From Myxococcus dinghuensis (GTDB lineage Bacteria; Myxococcota; Myxococcia; Myxococcales; Myxococcaceae): a DNA stretch of 64,000 nt. Position numbers and translations under genes: made by a program. The notes under the pieces were generated by a model. The model did not search any database, was not told the origin of the DNA, and worked only from the letters and a program-made list of their open reading frames with translations. The stretch covers positions 186,001 to 250,000 of the forward strand of contig NZ_JAKCFB010000006.1 of assembly GCF_024198235.1 (NCBI RefSeq). Direction: 5' to 3'. Shown here piece by piece: positions 1 to 9,942 of the stretch. The first letter of the stretch is position 1; each line of letters opens with the position of its first letter.

Positions 1-2
1 CC

Positions 3-3000
3 TGCTACGCCACCAGCACGTTGGAGTCCCACCAGCGTGACTTCCTTCAATGGCTCGACACCTGGCTGGGCGCCCCCACCGCGCCGTTGCGGCCGCGCGC
101 CGGCTCCGGCGCGACGTCGGAAGCGCGGACGAAGGCCCCGGCGTCCCTCCTCGACGGCGGCCCGTTGCCGGCCCACGCCCAGCCCGTCCTCGCGCTGCTC
201 GCCCGGCATGAGCGGGAGCGTCCGGACGTCATCGCGGTGGAGCATGGCGCCTTCCACCTGACCTACCGCGAGTTGCTCCAGGCCGCCCGGGAGCTCGCGG
301 GACGACTCGTGGCCGAGGGCCTCCAGGCCGACACGCCGGTGGCGGTCCAGGTCCCGCGCGGCCTCGATGCCGTCATCGCCTCGTTGGGGGTGATGCTCGC
401 GGGGGCGGGATACCTGCCCCTGGACCCGAACGGCCCCGCCTCACGCACCGCGGCCATCCTCGACGACGCGGCCCCGGCCCTGCTGGTGACGCCGGCCTCC
501 CCCCAGGCGCGCACGGATGCGACGCCGCGCGCGGCGGGGCAGCTCGACATCCAGCGGCGGAACCCGGCCGCGCGACGCGCCCCCGAGCGCAACGAGGGCG
601 AGCGGCTCGCCTACGTCATCTACACGTCCGGCTCCACGGGCCAGCCCAACGGCGTGCAGATCACCCGTGGCGCGCTGGCGCACTTCGTCGCGGGGGCGAC
701 GCACCGGTATGGCATCCACGCCGGCGACCGCATCCTCCAGTTCGCGCCCCTGCACTTCGACGCCAGCGTGGAGGAGCTCTTCCTCAGCCTGTGCAACGGG
801 GGCCGGCTGGTCCTGCGCACCGACGAGATGCTCCAGTCGGTGCCCCGCCTGTTGGAGGCCAGCGCCGAGCACGGCATCACGGTGCTCGACCTGCCCACGG
901 CCTTCTGGCACGAGCTGGCATACGCCGTGTCCACGGGCGCGGCGCGCCTCCCACCCTCCATCCGCATCGTCATCATCGGCGGCGAGGCGGCGCTGCCGGA
1001 GCGCGTGGCCCGCTGGCGCGCGGCCGTGGGGCCTGGCGTACAGCTCCTCAACACCTACGGCCCCACCGAGGCCACGGTGGTGGCCACCGTCGCCAACCTG
1101 AGCGAGGGTGACGCGGGTCGCGGAGAGGTCCCCATCGGTGTGCCGCTCCCCGGCGTCCGCGCCGTCCTCGTCGACTCGGAGCAGCGGCTCGTCCCTCGTG
1201 GCGAGGAGGGAGAACTCTGCCTGCTCGGCGGAGCGCTCGCGCGAGGCTACCTGGGCCGGCCGGAGCTGGACGCCGCCCGCTTCATCACGCTCGCGGCGCT
1301 GCCGGAGAAGCCCCGCGCCTACCGCACCGGCGACAAGGTCCGACTGCGGGAGGATGGGCAACTGGTGTTCGTCGGTCGCGTGGACGACGAGCTGAAGATC
1401 AGCGGCCATCGCATCGACCCCTCCGAGGTCGAGACGGTGCTCCTCGGCCACGCGGGCGTACGCGAGGCGGCGGTGGTCGGCCAGACGCTCCCGAGCGGCG
1501 CTCGGCGGCTCTGCGCCTATCTCGTCGCGGACGCGCCCGCGCCCTCCGTGTCCGACCTGCGCAAGCACCTGTCCGCGAACCTGCCGGCGCCCATGGTGCC
1601 GGGCTCCATCCAGTTCGTGGAGCACCTGCCGCGCACGCGCAACGGGAAGATCGACCGGGCGGAGCTGCGCAAGGCCGCGCCGGTCGAGGACGCCACGTCC
1701 ACCGGCAGCGGCGGCACGGCGCTGGAGCGTGTCGTGCTCCGCGTCTGGGAGGAGGTCCTCGGCGCCACGGGACTCACGGCCCAGGACGACTTCTTCGAGC
1801 GGGGGGGCCAGTCCCTCCAGAGCATCCAGGTCGCCAACCGGCTCGGCATCGCGCTGGGGCGGGAGGTCTCCGTCGCCACGGTGTTCCGCTACCCCACCGC
1901 GGCGGCGCTGGCCCAGGCCCTGGAGCACGGACAGGACGCCGGGACGGGCACGCACGCGGGCCCCTCCGCCACGGTGCTGACGGATGCCGTGCTCCCGGAG
2001 GACATCGTCCCCCACCTGGGCCCGGCGGCGACCGGCGCGAGGACGTTCGGCTCGCTCCTGCCGGCGCCTCGCCAGGTCCTGCTGACGGGCGCCACGGGCT
2101 TCGTCGGTGCCCACCTGCTCGACCAGCTCCTGCGCCAGACGCAGGCCCGCGTGGTCTGCCTCGTCCGCGCCGCGGATGAGGCGCAAGCCATGGAGCGGCT
2201 GCGTGAGGCGCTGAAGGCCCAGCAGCTGCCGACCCACGCACTCGCGGGACGCGTGCGCGCCGTCCCCTCCGACCTCACCCAGCCCTGGCTCGGGCTCGAC
2301 GCCGCGCGCTTCCATGGCCTCGCGTCCGAGTGCGACGTCGTCTTCCACAACGCCGCGGTGGTCAGCGTGGTGCGGGAGTACGGCAGCCTCCAGGCCGTCA
2401 ATGTCCGCGGCACGCGAGAGCTGCTGCGCCTGGCCGCGGCCGTCCGCCCCAAGCCGTTCCACTACGTCTCCACGCTCGCCGTGGCGCCCCAGGCGAACGT
2501 CAGCCCCGAGGTGCCCGAGGCCTTCGTTCCAGCCCACGCCGGCCTGCGTGACGGTTACCAGCAGAGCAAGTGGGTCGCGGAGCGGCTCGTGCAACAGGCC
2601 TCCGAGCGCGGCCTCCCCGTCGCGGTGTACCGGCTGGGGCGCGTCGTGGGCGCCACGGACACCGCCATCGTCAATCCGCAGGACCTGGTGTGGCGCATCC
2701 TCCTGGCCGGCGTCCCCGCGGGCGCCCTGCCCCAGCTCGACGTCGGCGAAACGTGGACGCCGGTGGACTACGTGGCCCGGGCGCTGGTCCGGCTCATGGG
2801 CAACGCGCGGCCGGGGGACGTCTTCAACGTGACACCCGTCCCGGACGTCCGCCTGCCCGACCTCTTCCGCTGGGTCCGTGAGTACGGCTACCCCGTCGAG
2901 CTGCTCCCCGTCCCCGCCTGGCGCGCGCGTGTCGCCGAGCGCGCGGGCTCCGCGGACAACACCACCACCCTCGCGTTCTTCGACCTGCGCTCGGGCACCT

Positions 3001-3182
3001 CGGAGCCTGCCTTCGGCCTGGGGCCCATCCGCTGTCACCGGCTGCACGAAGCGCTGGAGGGCACCGGCATCTCCTGCCCTCCGGCGGATCGCACCCTCTT
3101 CTATCGCTATCTCGGCCACTGCGTCGCGCGGGGACTCCTGCCGGCGGCGCCTGGCCCTCACACGGAAACGGCCCTCTCGTGA
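3..3182 (+). CDS. mxcG: Myxochelin-type NRPS, A-PCP-reductase part (5' end outside window)
   Basis: This is the 3' part of a nonribosomal peptide synthetase; the reading frame is open at the window edge, and its first residues look like the end of a condensation domain. The adenylation domain has the YTSGSTG motif (about nt 624), NTYGPTEAT (about nt 1050), the [19 protein letters not shown] core (nt 1321-1410) and NGKIDR near nt 1640. A carrier domain follows with GGQSL (about nt 1804). The C-terminal half is a thioester reductase with GATGFVG (about nt 2089) and YQQSKW (Tyr-x3-Lys, about nt 2558). In the known myxochelin pathway MxcG links two 2,3-dihydroxybenzoates to lysine and releases the product reductively as an aldehyde. 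The stop overlaps the next start (GTGA). The family is clear; the mxcG name also rests on the downstream neighbours. Confidence 0.9.
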   Translation, partial: CYATSTLESHQRDFLQWLDTWLGAPTAPLRPRAGSGATSEARTKAPASLLDGGPLPAHAQPVLALLARHERERPDVIAVEHGAFHLTYRELLQAARELAGRLVAEGLQADTPVAVQVPRGLDAVIASLGVMLAGAGYLPLDPNGPASRTAAILDDAAPALLVTPASPQARTDATPRAAGQLDIQRRNPAARRAPERNEGERLAYVIYTSGSTGQPNGVQITRGALAHFVAGATHRYGIHAGDRILQFAPLHFDASVEELFLSLCNGGRLVLRTDEMLQSVPRLLEASAEHGITVLDLPTAFWHELAYAVSTGAARLPPSIRIVIIGGEAALPERVARWRAAVGPGVQLLNTYGPTEATVVATVANLSEGDAGRGEVPIGVPLPGVRAVLVDSEQRLVPRGEEGELCLLGGALARGYLGRPELDAARFITLAALPEKPRAYRTGDKVRLREDGQLVFVGRVDDELKISGHRIDPSEVETVLLGHAGVREAAVVGQTLPSGARRLCAYLVADAPAPSVSDLRKHLSANLPAPMVPGSIQFVEHLPRTRNGKIDRAELRKAAPVEDATSTGSGGTALERVVLRVWEEVLGATGLTAQDDFFERGGQSLQSIQVANRLGIALGREVSVATVFRYPTAAALAQALEHGQDAGTGTHAGPSATVLTDAVLPEDIVPHLGPAATGARTFGSLLPAPRQVLLTGATGFVGAHLLDQLLRQTQARVVCLVRAADEAQAMERLREALKAQQLPTHALAGRVRAVPSDLTQPWLGLDAARFHGLASECDVVFHNAAVVSVVREYGSLQAVNVRGTRELLRLAAAVRPKPFHYVSTLAVAPQANVSPEVPEAFVPAHAGLRDGYQQSKWVAERLVQQASERGLPVAVYRLGRVVGATDTAIVNPQDLVWRILLAGVPAGALPQLDVGETWTPVDYVARALVRLMGNARPGDVFNVTPVPDVRLPDLFRWVREYGYPVELLPVPAWRARVAERAGSADNTTTLAFFDLRSGTSEPAFGLGPIRCHRLHEALEGTGISCPPADRTLFYRYLGHCVARGLLPAAPGPHTETALS

Positions 3183-4555
3183 CGACTCGCACCTGGAATC
3201 CCCGCACCTGGCGGGAGAAGCCCGTGAAGTACATGCCGGACGACTACCCCGAGCCGCGCGCCCTCACGCGCGTCGAGCAGGAGCTGGCCCGGCTGCCCCC
3301 GCTGGTCAACCCCTCGGAGACCCGGCGCCTGACGGCGGCGCTGGCCCGCGTCGCCGAAGGCAATGCCTTCCTCCTCCAGGGCGGTGACTGCGCGGAGAGC
3401 TTCAAGGAGTTCACCACGGACAACATCCGCGACACCTTCCGCCTCATCCTGCAGATGGCGGTGGTGCTCACCTTCGCGGGCGGACGGCCCGTGGTGAAGG
3501 TCGGCCGCATCGCGGGCCAGTTCGCCAAGCCGCGGACCAGCCCCGTGGAGACCCTCGGCGGCGTCACGCTCCCCGCCTACCGCGGCGACATCATCAACGG
3601 CATGGACTTCGACGCCGCCGAGCGCACGCCCGACCCCCAGCGGCTGCTCAAGGCGTACCACCAGTCCTCCGCCACGCTGAACCTGCTGCGCGCCTACTCA
3701 CAGAGCGGCTACGCGGACCTCACCAACCTCCATCGCTGGACGCTCGACTTCATCGAGGGCACCCCGCAGGGAGACCAGTACCGGAAGCTGGCGGACTCCA
3801 TCTTCGAGTCCCTGTGCTTCCTGCGCGCGCTGCATCCGACGCCCGACCACACGTCCACGCCCATGCCCGTGGACCTCTTCACCAGCCACGAGGCCCTGCT
3901 CCTCAACTACGAGGAGGCCATGACCCGCCAGGAGCCCTCCTCGGGCCACTGGTTCGACGCCTCCGCGCACATGCTCTGGATTGGCGAGCGCACCCGTCAG
4001 CCCGAGGGCGGGCACCTGGAGTTCATGCGCGGCATCCGCAACCCCATCGGCGTCAAGTGCGGCCCCACCCTGGAGCCGGACGAGCTGGTGCGGCTCGTGG
4101 ACATCCTCAACCCCGAGGGCATCCCCGGACGCCTCACGCTCATCGGACGCTTCGGCTCCGACAAGGTCGCCGACTGCCTCCCCAAGCTCATGGCCGCCAC
4201 ACGCCGCGACGGCCGCCCCGTCATCTGGTCCATCGACCCCATGCACGGCAACACGCACAAGGCCAGCAATGGCTACAAGACCCGCTCCTTCGACCGCATC
4301 CTCGCCGAGGTGAAGTCCTTCCTCGAGGTCGCCGCCGCGGAGTCTGTCCATGCCGGCGGCATCCACCTCGAGATGACCGGCCAGAACGTCACCGAGTGCC
4401 TGGGAGGCCACTTCCCGGTGACCGAGGACGACCTCTCCAGCCGCTATCACACACATTGCGATCCGCGCCTGAACGCAGACCAGGCACTCCAGCTTTCCTT
4501 CAGGGTCGCAGAAAAACTTCGCACTTCGAAAAGCCCGAGAGCCCGCGCGGCGTGA
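3179..4555 (+). CDS. aroA5: Class II DAHP synthase (3-deoxy-7-phosphoheptulonate synthase)
   Basis: This 458-aa enzyme condenses phosphoenolpyruvate and erythrose 4-phosphate, the first step to chorismate. The plant-type class II family is recognised from the start [10 protein letters not shown], the [11 protein letters not shown] segment, [20 protein letters not shown] and the [10 protein letters not shown] block near the end. Length is normal for the family. It starts at GTG overlapping the NRPS stop by four bases, so it is translationally coupled to siderophore synthesis. That placement indicates a dedicated isozyme that supplies chorismate for 2,3-dihydroxybenzoate. A DAHP synthase in the Stigmatella aurantiaca myxochelin locus was named along these lines; I use that symbol with some caution. 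Confidence 0.92.
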   Translation: MTTRTWNPRTWREKPVKYMPDDYPEPRALTRVEQELARLPPLVNPSETRRLTAALARVAEGNAFLLQGGDCAESFKEFTTDNIRDTFRLILQMAVVLTFAGGRPVVKVGRIAGQFAKPRTSPVETLGGVTLPAYRGDIINGMDFDAAERTPDPQRLLKAYHQSSATLNLLRAYSQSGYADLTNLHRWTLDFIEGTPQGDQYRKLADSIFESLCFLRALHPTPDHTSTPMPVDLFTSHEALLLNYEEAMTRQEPSSGHWFDASAHMLWIGERTRQPEGGHLEFMRGIRNPIGVKCGPTLEPDELVRLVDILNPEGIPGRLTLIGRFGSDKVADCLPKLMAATRRDGRPVIWSIDPMHGNTHKASNGYKTRSFDRILAEVKSFLEVAAAESVHAGGIHLEMTGQNVTECLGGHFPVTEDDLSSRYHTHCDPRLNADQALQLSFRVAEKLRTSKSPRARAA

Positions 4556-4610
4556 ACCTCCCCCCAACCCTTGACAGCACCGGCTCAACAGGAATACACG
4601 GCCCCGCAAT

Positions 4611-4631
4611 TGAAAATGAGAACCATTTTCA
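4611..4631 (+). promoter_or_regulatory. Fur box
   Basis: A perfect 8-bp inverted repeat, TGAAAATG-N5-CATTTTCA. The central 19 bases (4612-4630) match the classical Fur consensus GATAATGATAATCATTATC at 15 of 19 positions. It lies between the DAHP synthase stop and the receptor gene and overlaps the receptor's only ATG start candidate (4616). This suggests iron-dependent repression of the receptor and transport genes, separate from control of the biosynthetic genes upstream. Confidence 0.82.
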
Positions 4632-7384
4632 TAATACAACGAAACATCGGACGCGTCCGATGGGGGCGAGCCCTGCGGGCGTGCGCGCTGTGGGCCTCAT
4701 TGGGCGTGGGCGGCTTCGCCTCCGGGCAGACGGAGGCGAACAGGCCCGGCGCCGGGACCTCCCCGTCGGCCGAGGCCACCTCCGAGCGCTCCGGGGCGTC
4801 GCGCGGGGAACGACCTGGGACGTCGGCGCCTGAGGCCGCGCGGCAGCCATCGCTCGTGGCGCCGCGGCTCGTCCAGTTCGTCGAGGCCCCCTACCCCGAG
4901 GAGGCGGAGCGCGCGCGGCTGGAGGCGTCCATCCGACTCCGGCTGACGCTGGACGCACAGGGTGCGGTCACCACCGTGGACATCCTGGAGGGCGCGGGCC
5001 ACGGCTTCGACGAGGCGGCCCGTGACGCCGCCCTCCGCTTCCGCTTCGACCCCGCCGTGCGAGACGGCGTGCCGGTCCCCTCGCGCATCGCCTACCTCTA
5101 CGAGTTCCGGCTCCCCGCCGCGCCCGAGCCCGCTGCGGCGCCTCGGACGGAAGTCGCCCTCGCGTCGTCCCCGCAAGAGCTTCGACCCACGCCGACGTCC
5201 CCAGGCACGGGTCCCGAGGAAGGCGCGTCGACCGGCTCCGCCACGGAGGGACCACGTCCGACGCTGTCGTCGGCATCCGCGGACGGAGAGGTGGCCCCCT
5301 CGGCGGTCGCGACGACCTCGCAGGGGCCGGTCGACGCCCACCTCGACGCCATCGACGTCACGGTGGAGGGCGAATCGGTCGTCAATCGCCGCCGCGGCTC
5401 CGCCGAGGCGGTGCGGGTCATCGAGACGGAGACGGTGCGCCGGGAGGCCGCGGACATGGGCCTGGTCCTGTCGCGCACCGAGGGGGTCGGCGTCCGTCGC
5501 GCGGGCGGGCTCGGCAGCCGCTCGCGGTTCTCCCTCGCCGGGCTGTCGAACGACCAGATCCGGTTCTTCATCGACGGCGTGCCCCTGGAGCTCGCGGGCT
5601 ACGGACCGGACTTCGCGAACGTCCCGGTCAACCTGGCGCAGCGCATGGAGGTGTTCCAGGGCGTGGTGCCGGTGCGCTTCGGCGCGGACGCGCTGGGGGG
5701 CGCGGTGCAGATCGTCACCACGGAGAACCTCCGCGCCTCGGCCCTTTCGGCGTCGTACGAGCTCGGCTCCTTCGAGACCCACCGCGTCACCGCCAGCGCC
5801 CAGCGCTACACGGAGGCCACCGGGCTGCTGCTACGAGGCAGCGCCTTCTTCGACTCCAGCCCGAACGACTACGCGGTCGACGTCACCGTGGAAGACGACC
5901 TGGGACGCGTGCTGCCCGCGCGACTCCCCCGCTTCCACGACGCCTTCCGCGCGGGCGGCGGTGGGCTCGAGGTGGGCTACGCGGATCGCCCCTGGGCGCG
6001 ACGCTTCATCCTCCGCGCGTTCGCCTCCGCGTCGACCCAGGAGATCCAACACGACGCGACGATGACGTCGGCCTACGGCGAGGTCGACTCGGCCAACGTG
6101 TCCGGGGGCGCGACGCTGCGCTTCGAGCAGACCTATGGCGAGCGCCTCGTCGTGGACGCGGTCGGGGGCTATGTCTACCGTCGCTCGCGGCTGACGGACC
6201 TCGGGCGGTGCGCATACGACTGGTTCGGGCGCTGCGTCGTCGAGCTGCCGCAGCCGGGCGAGTTGGAGGACCGCGCCATCGACCGGCGCGTGGGCCAGCA
6301 CACCGGCTTCGCGCGCATCAACCTGGGCTGGAGCCTCGCGAGGGACCAGGGCCTGCGCCTGGCGCTCGCGCCGACCTGGGTGGGCCGTGAGGGCGAGGAC
6401 CGCGCGCTCATCGGCGCCTCGGTGGTCGACCCGCTCACCGGCAAGCGCTCCATCTTCAACCTGGTGACGGGCGTCGAATACGAGTTCGACGCGCTCGACG
6501 AACGGCTGGAGAACATCGCGTTCGCCAAGAACTACCTGCAACTGGCCCGCGCGGAGCGCCTGCTGCCCGACAACACCTTCACCCCGGCCAACCGGGACTC
6601 GGTGCGCTTCGGCGTGGGCGACTCGCTGCGCTACCGGGTCAACGGCTGGCTCATGGCCAAGGCCGCGTACGAGTGGGCGACGCGACTGCCCCGCCCGGAC
6701 GAGCTCTTCGGCGACGGCATCCTCATCGACACCAACCTCGACCTGAAGCCGGAGGCCAGCCACAACCTCAACCTGGAGGTGGCGCTCGACGCCGGCCAGA
6801 CGCGCCTGGGCGGATTCCGCGGGAGCGTGATGGGCTTCACCCGCCTGGCGGACCAGCTCATCCTCCTCGTGGGCCGTGAAGGGTACTTCACCTACAAGAA
6901 CGTCTACGCGGCCCGCAGCCTGGGCGTCATGGGAGCCGCGGGCTGGACCTCTCCGGGGCAGTTCCTCTCCCTGGACGGCAACGTGACGTGGCAGGACTTC
7001 CGCAACACGTCGAGCGAAGGCACCTTTGGCACCTTCGACGGACAGCGGATCCCCAACCAGCCCAGCCTGCTCGCCAACGGGAGCGCGCGCGTCCAGCTCA
7101 CCGGCCTCGCCACCTCCCGCGACGAGCTGTCCTTGACGTGGCACGCGCGCTACACGCACGCCTTCTTCCGCGGCTGGGAGAAGCTGGGCGCGTCCGGCTC
7201 CAAGCAGGAACTCCCCTCCCAGCTCATCCACTCGCTGGCGCTCACGTACGTCACCCGTCCGGCGAGCGCCACGCTGAGCTGGACGGTGGACGTGCAGAAC
7301 CTGACGGACGCGGATGCCTTCGACTTCTACGGCGTGCAGCGCCCCGGGCGCAGTGTCTTCGCCAAGGTGGTCGCGGAGCTCTGA
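4616..7384 (+). CDS. mxcH: TonB-dependent siderophore receptor with N-terminal TonB_C-like domain
   Basis: Outer-membrane receptor, about 920 aa, likely for the ferric siderophore made by this locus. After a signal peptide ending near GGFASGQ and a low-complexity stretch there is a domain of about 80 aa resembling the C-terminal domain of TonB (PYPEEAERARL, then a GHGFDEAARDAALRFRF segment). An acidic/Pro-rich linker leads to the plug (GLSNDQIRFFIDGVPLE; VPVRFGADALGGAVQIVT) and a beta-barrel ending in FAKVVAEL. ATG 4616 is preferred over TTG 4571 because TTG lies upstream of the Fur box with no Shine-Dalgarno; ATG 4616 is itself inside the Fur box, so the start is uncertain. The barrel and plug assignment is secure; the substrate is inferred from context. 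Confidence 0.9.
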   Translation: MRTIFIIQRNIGRVRWGRALRACALWASLGVGGFASGQTEANRPGAGTSPSAEATSERSGASRGERPGTSAPEAARQPSLVAPRLVQFVEAPYPEEAERARLEASIRLRLTLDAQGAVTTVDILEGAGHGFDEAARDAALRFRFDPAVRDGVPVPSRIAYLYEFRLPAAPEPAAAPRTEVALASSPQELRPTPTSPGTGPEEGASTGSATEGPRPTLSSASADGEVAPSAVATTSQGPVDAHLDAIDVTVEGESVVNRRRGSAEAVRVIETETVRREAADMGLVLSRTEGVGVRRAGGLGSRSRFSLAGLSNDQIRFFIDGVPLELAGYGPDFANVPVNLAQRMEVFQGVVPVRFGADALGGAVQIVTTENLRASALSASYELGSFETHRVTASAQRYTEATGLLLRGSAFFDSSPNDYAVDVTVEDDLGRVLPARLPRFHDAFRAGGGGLEVGYADRPWARRFILRAFASASTQEIQHDATMTSAYGEVDSANVSGGATLRFEQTYGERLVVDAVGGYVYRRSRLTDLGRCAYDWFGRCVVELPQPGELEDRAIDRRVGQHTGFARINLGWSLARDQGLRLALAPTWVGREGEDRALIGASVVDPLTGKRSIFNLVTGVEYEFDALDERLENIAFAKNYLQLARAERLLPDNTFTPANRDSVRFGVGDSLRYRVNGWLMAKAAYEWATRLPRPDELFGDGILIDTNLDLKPEASHNLNLEVALDAGQTRLGGFRGSVMGFTRLADQLILLVGREGYFTYKNVYAARSLGVMGAAGWTSPGQFLSLDGNVTWQDFRNTSSEGTFGTFDGQRIPNQPSLLANGSARVQLTGLATSRDELSLTWHARYTHAFFRGWEKLGASGSKQELPSQLIHSLALTYVTRPASATLSWTVDVQNLTDADAFDFYGVQRPGRSVFAKVVAEL

Positions 7385-7452
7385 ACACCCTTCCCGCAGT
7401 TCCTCCTCGCAATCCCATATCACCCCCTCAGTCAAGAAAGGCGCACGTACCC

Positions 7453-8691
7453 ATGAAGGCTTCCTTCTCCCTGCTGCCCCGGCTCACCGCCGCGGCGCTC
7501 GCGATGCTGCTCTCCACCGCCTGCGGCGATGACGACGACCCCACCCCTCCGGAGCCGACCCCCGAGGACAAGGCCCTCTACGCGGTCATCACCCAGGTCA
7601 ACGTCGGTGAGGAGACCACCAGCTACGTCGTCCTCACGGACAAGGTGGACCAAACCGCGTCGCTGTCCCTGGAGAACGCCATCGAGGTTCCCGGCCGCGC
7701 GCTCGGCTCCGGTTTCTCCAAGAAGGGCACGCTGTACGTGAGCAGCAACGAAGGCGGCATCGTCACGCGTTACAAGGTGAACGCGAGTGACAAGCTGGAG
7801 AAGGACGGCGAGGTCAGCTTCCAGGGCCGCGGCGTCAACTCCATCGGCGAGTACCAGCACCAGCTCCAGTACGTGTCCGACACCAAGGCGTACTACTTGG
7901 ACGGCCGCACCGCGCAGGTCATCGTCTGGAACCCGACCGCGATGACGGTCACCAACGCCATCGCGTTGACGGGGCTGACCATCGAAGGCGCCGTCAACAC
8001 CTTCGCGTCCATGCCGGTGCGCGTGGGCACGAAGATCATCGTCCCCATCGGCTGGCGCCCCAGCGCGGGCACCGGCATCACCAAGCAGGCGGGCGTCGTC
8101 GTCATCGACACGACCAACGATTCGGCGGTCGTCGTGAAGGACGCGGGCGAGCGCTGCGGCTACGTGCGCGACGGCGTCGTCGGTCCGGATGGCCAGGTCT
8201 ACCTGGCGACCGAGGCGTACGGCGCCGCGGTCTTCCGCACGGCCCCCTCCACCACGCCTGTGCCCTGCCTGCTGCGGTTCAACCCCTCCACCAGCGCCTT
8301 CGATGCGGACTTCCACCACGACCTCGCGGACCTGACCAACGGCAAGGCCACCGGCTCCCTGCTGGCCGGCCCCTCGGGCACCGCCTACCTGCGCGTGCTG
8401 GACGAGACGACCTACACGGTGGTCGACGGCACCCACCCGCGCACCATCGCCAGCGCCCAGGCGTGGAAGTTCTGGCAGCTCGACCTGAGCACCATCAAGG
8501 CCACCGAGGTCAGCTCGCTGCCCGCCAGCACCGGCAGCTCGTTCCTGTACTCGGTGGAGGACGACAAGGTCCTCTTCTCCGAGTTCACCAACGGCTCCAC
8601 GCAGACGAACTTCCGCTACCTGTCCGACAAGAGCGGCACGGTGGCCTTCAACACACAGGGGCTCGCTTTCTCGTTCCTGCAACTGCGCTGA
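7453..8691 (+). CDS. Lipoprotein, DUF4374/beta-propeller-like, siderophore-receptor partner
   Basis: A 412-aa lipoprotein with a hydrophobic signal and lipobox LSTAC followed by an acidic DDDD run and Pro/Glu linker. The mature part has repeated strand-turn patterns (SNEGGIVTRYKV, GPDGQVYLATEAYG, AGPSGTAYLRVL) typical of a beta-propeller. Its place between a TonB-dependent receptor and exbB, and its overall look, recall DUF4374 lipoproteins such as Bacteroides XusB, a surface siderophore-binding partner of its receptor. I infer a similar capture role; homology was not tested. It is 68 nt downstream of the receptor and probably co-transcribed. Confidence 0.65.
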   Translation: MKASFSLLPRLTAAALAMLLSTACGDDDDPTPPEPTPEDKALYAVITQVNVGEETTSYVVLTDKVDQTASLSLENAIEVPGRALGSGFSKKGTLYVSSNEGGIVTRYKVNASDKLEKDGEVSFQGRGVNSIGEYQHQLQYVSDTKAYYLDGRTAQVIVWNPTAMTVTNAIALTGLTIEGAVNTFASMPVRVGTKIIVPIGWRPSAGTGITKQAGVVVIDTTNDSAVVVKDAGERCGYVRDGVVGPDGQVYLATEAYGAAVFRTAPSTTPVPCLLRFNPSTSAFDADFHHDLADLTNGKATGSLLAGPSGTAYLRVLDETTYTVVDGTHPRTIASAQAWKFWQLDLSTIKATEVSSLPASTGSSFLYSVEDDKVLFSEFTNGSTQTNFRYLSDKSGTVAFNTQGLAFSFLQLR

Positions 8692-8777
8692 AGAACGCCT
8701 CACCCTTCCTGGCGCCGGGGTCCGTGGTGGGCCCCGGCGTCGTGACTCACCCGCCATACGCCTTCAGGACCCCCGCC

Positions 8778-9476
8778 ATGCCCATCGTCGAAATCATCAA
8801 GGATGTCTTCGTGCAGTGGGGGGCCAACTGGGTGCTGTGGCTGCTGTTCGCGCTGTCGCTGGTGAGCATCGGCATCATCGTCGAGCGCTCGGTGGTCTTC
8901 CGGAGCAAGCAGGACCTGGTGCGTGAGCTGTCCAGCACGCTGGAGGAGACGCTCGCCAGCGGGGACTTCCCCGCCGCCATCTCCAAGCTGGAGAAGCGCA
9001 CGTCGGTGGGCGCGACGGTGGCGCGCGCGGGGTTGCGGCTGGCGCCCCAGGGCATGACGGCCGCGGAGAAGGGCATGCAGAGCGCGCTGGCCATCGAGCG
9101 CTCCACCCTGGAGAACCGGCTGGCCTTCCTGGGCACGCTGGGCAACAACGCGCCGTTCATCGGCCTGTTCGGGACGGTCATCGGCGTGCTGCTCGCGTTC
9201 GAGGCGCTCAGCCAGACGCAAGGGGCGCCCGTGGGGCGCACCAGCCAGGTGGCCTCCAACGCGGTCATGGGCAGCATCGCCGAGGCCCTGGTGGCCACGG
9301 CCGTCGGCATCGCGGTGGCGCTGCCCGCGGTGGCCGCCTACAACTACTTCCAGCGCCGCATCGCGAGCATCCTCGCGGACGCCGAGGCGCTGACGAACCT
9401 GGTGCTCGCCTACGTGTCCGCCCGCGAGCGCGGCGCGAGCACCACCGCCCCCCAGGCCCGTCCGGAGGGCGCCTGA
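8778..9476 (+). CDS. exbB: ExbB/TolQ-type proton channel subunit
   Basis: A 232-aa MotA/TolQ/ExbB family inner-membrane protein. Three membrane segments are visible: one near residues 13-36 (WVLWLLFALSLVSIGIIV), then LGNNAPFIGLFGTVIGVLLAF, whose GLFGTVIG motif is a family signature, and a last one around AEALVATAVGIAVALPAVA. With ExbD and TonB it converts proton motive force into work on the outer-membrane receptor. ATG 8778 is chosen because the first membrane segment follows directly. The gene is two bases from exbD and sits in the siderophore uptake operon, so a private motor for the receptor is likely. Confidence 0.93.
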   Translation: MPIVEIIKDVFVQWGANWVLWLLFALSLVSIGIIVERSVVFRSKQDLVRELSSTLEETLASGDFPAAISKLEKRTSVGATVARAGLRLAPQGMTAAEKGMQSALAIERSTLENRLAFLGTLGNNAPFIGLFGTVIGVLLAFEALSQTQGAPVGRTSQVASNAVMGSIAEALVATAVGIAVALPAVAAYNYFQRRIASILADAEALTNLVLAYVSARERGASTTAPQARPEGA

Positions 9477-9477
9477 C

Positions 9478-9942
9478 ATGGCCGGCGGGACGCAGCCACG
9501 CGGCGGCCTCATCGAGGGCATCAACGTCACGCCGCTCGTGGACATCATGCTCGTGCTGCTCGTCATCTTCATGGTGACCGCGCGACTGGTGGACAGCCCG
9601 GCCGTGCCGCTCGACCTGCCCAAGGCCTCGCAGAGCGAGGACGTGCAGACGGTGTTCGCCGTCTCCATCACCTCCACGGGAGACGTGCTCGTCAACGGCG
9701 AGGGCACGAGCGAGGCGGCGCTGAAGGACCTCGCGCGACAGGCCCTGGCGAAGGACGCGGAGCTGCGCGCCGTCATCCAGGCGGACGGCGCGGTGCCCCA
9801 CCGACAGGTCATCGCGGTGCTCGACCACCTGAAGGAAGCCGGGCTCACCCGCGTCGCCTTCGGCACCGTGAGGCCGGAGGCCGCGCCGACGACGAACGCC
9901 GAACCCGGGAAGGCCGCGGAGGACGAGCGTGCCACGCCCTGA
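9478..9942 (+). CDS. exbD: ExbD/TolR biopolymer transport protein
   Basis: A 154-aa protein with one N-terminal membrane helix and a periplasmic domain. The helix INVTPLVDIMLVLLVIFMV carries Asp22, which aligns with the proton-carrying aspartate of ExbD. The periplasmic part ends with the usual HRQVIAVLDHLKEAGLTRVAFGT segment. It partners ExbB upstream and TonB downstream; its 3' end overlaps the tonB start by 14 bases. Confidence 0.94.
   Translation: MAGGTQPRGGLIEGINVTPLVDIMLVLLVIFMVTARLVDSPAVPLDLPKASQSEDVQTVFAVSITSTGDVLVNGEGTSEAALKDLARQALAKDAELRAVIQADGAVPHRQVIAVLDHLKEAGLTRVAFGTVRPEAAPTTNAEPGKAAEDERATP

Noticed and set aside
441..3161. A 906-codon open frame on the minus strand opposite the NRPS
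   Set aside because: It is a codon-bias shadow of a high-GC gene: Arg/Gly/His-rich, no domain, no ribosome site.
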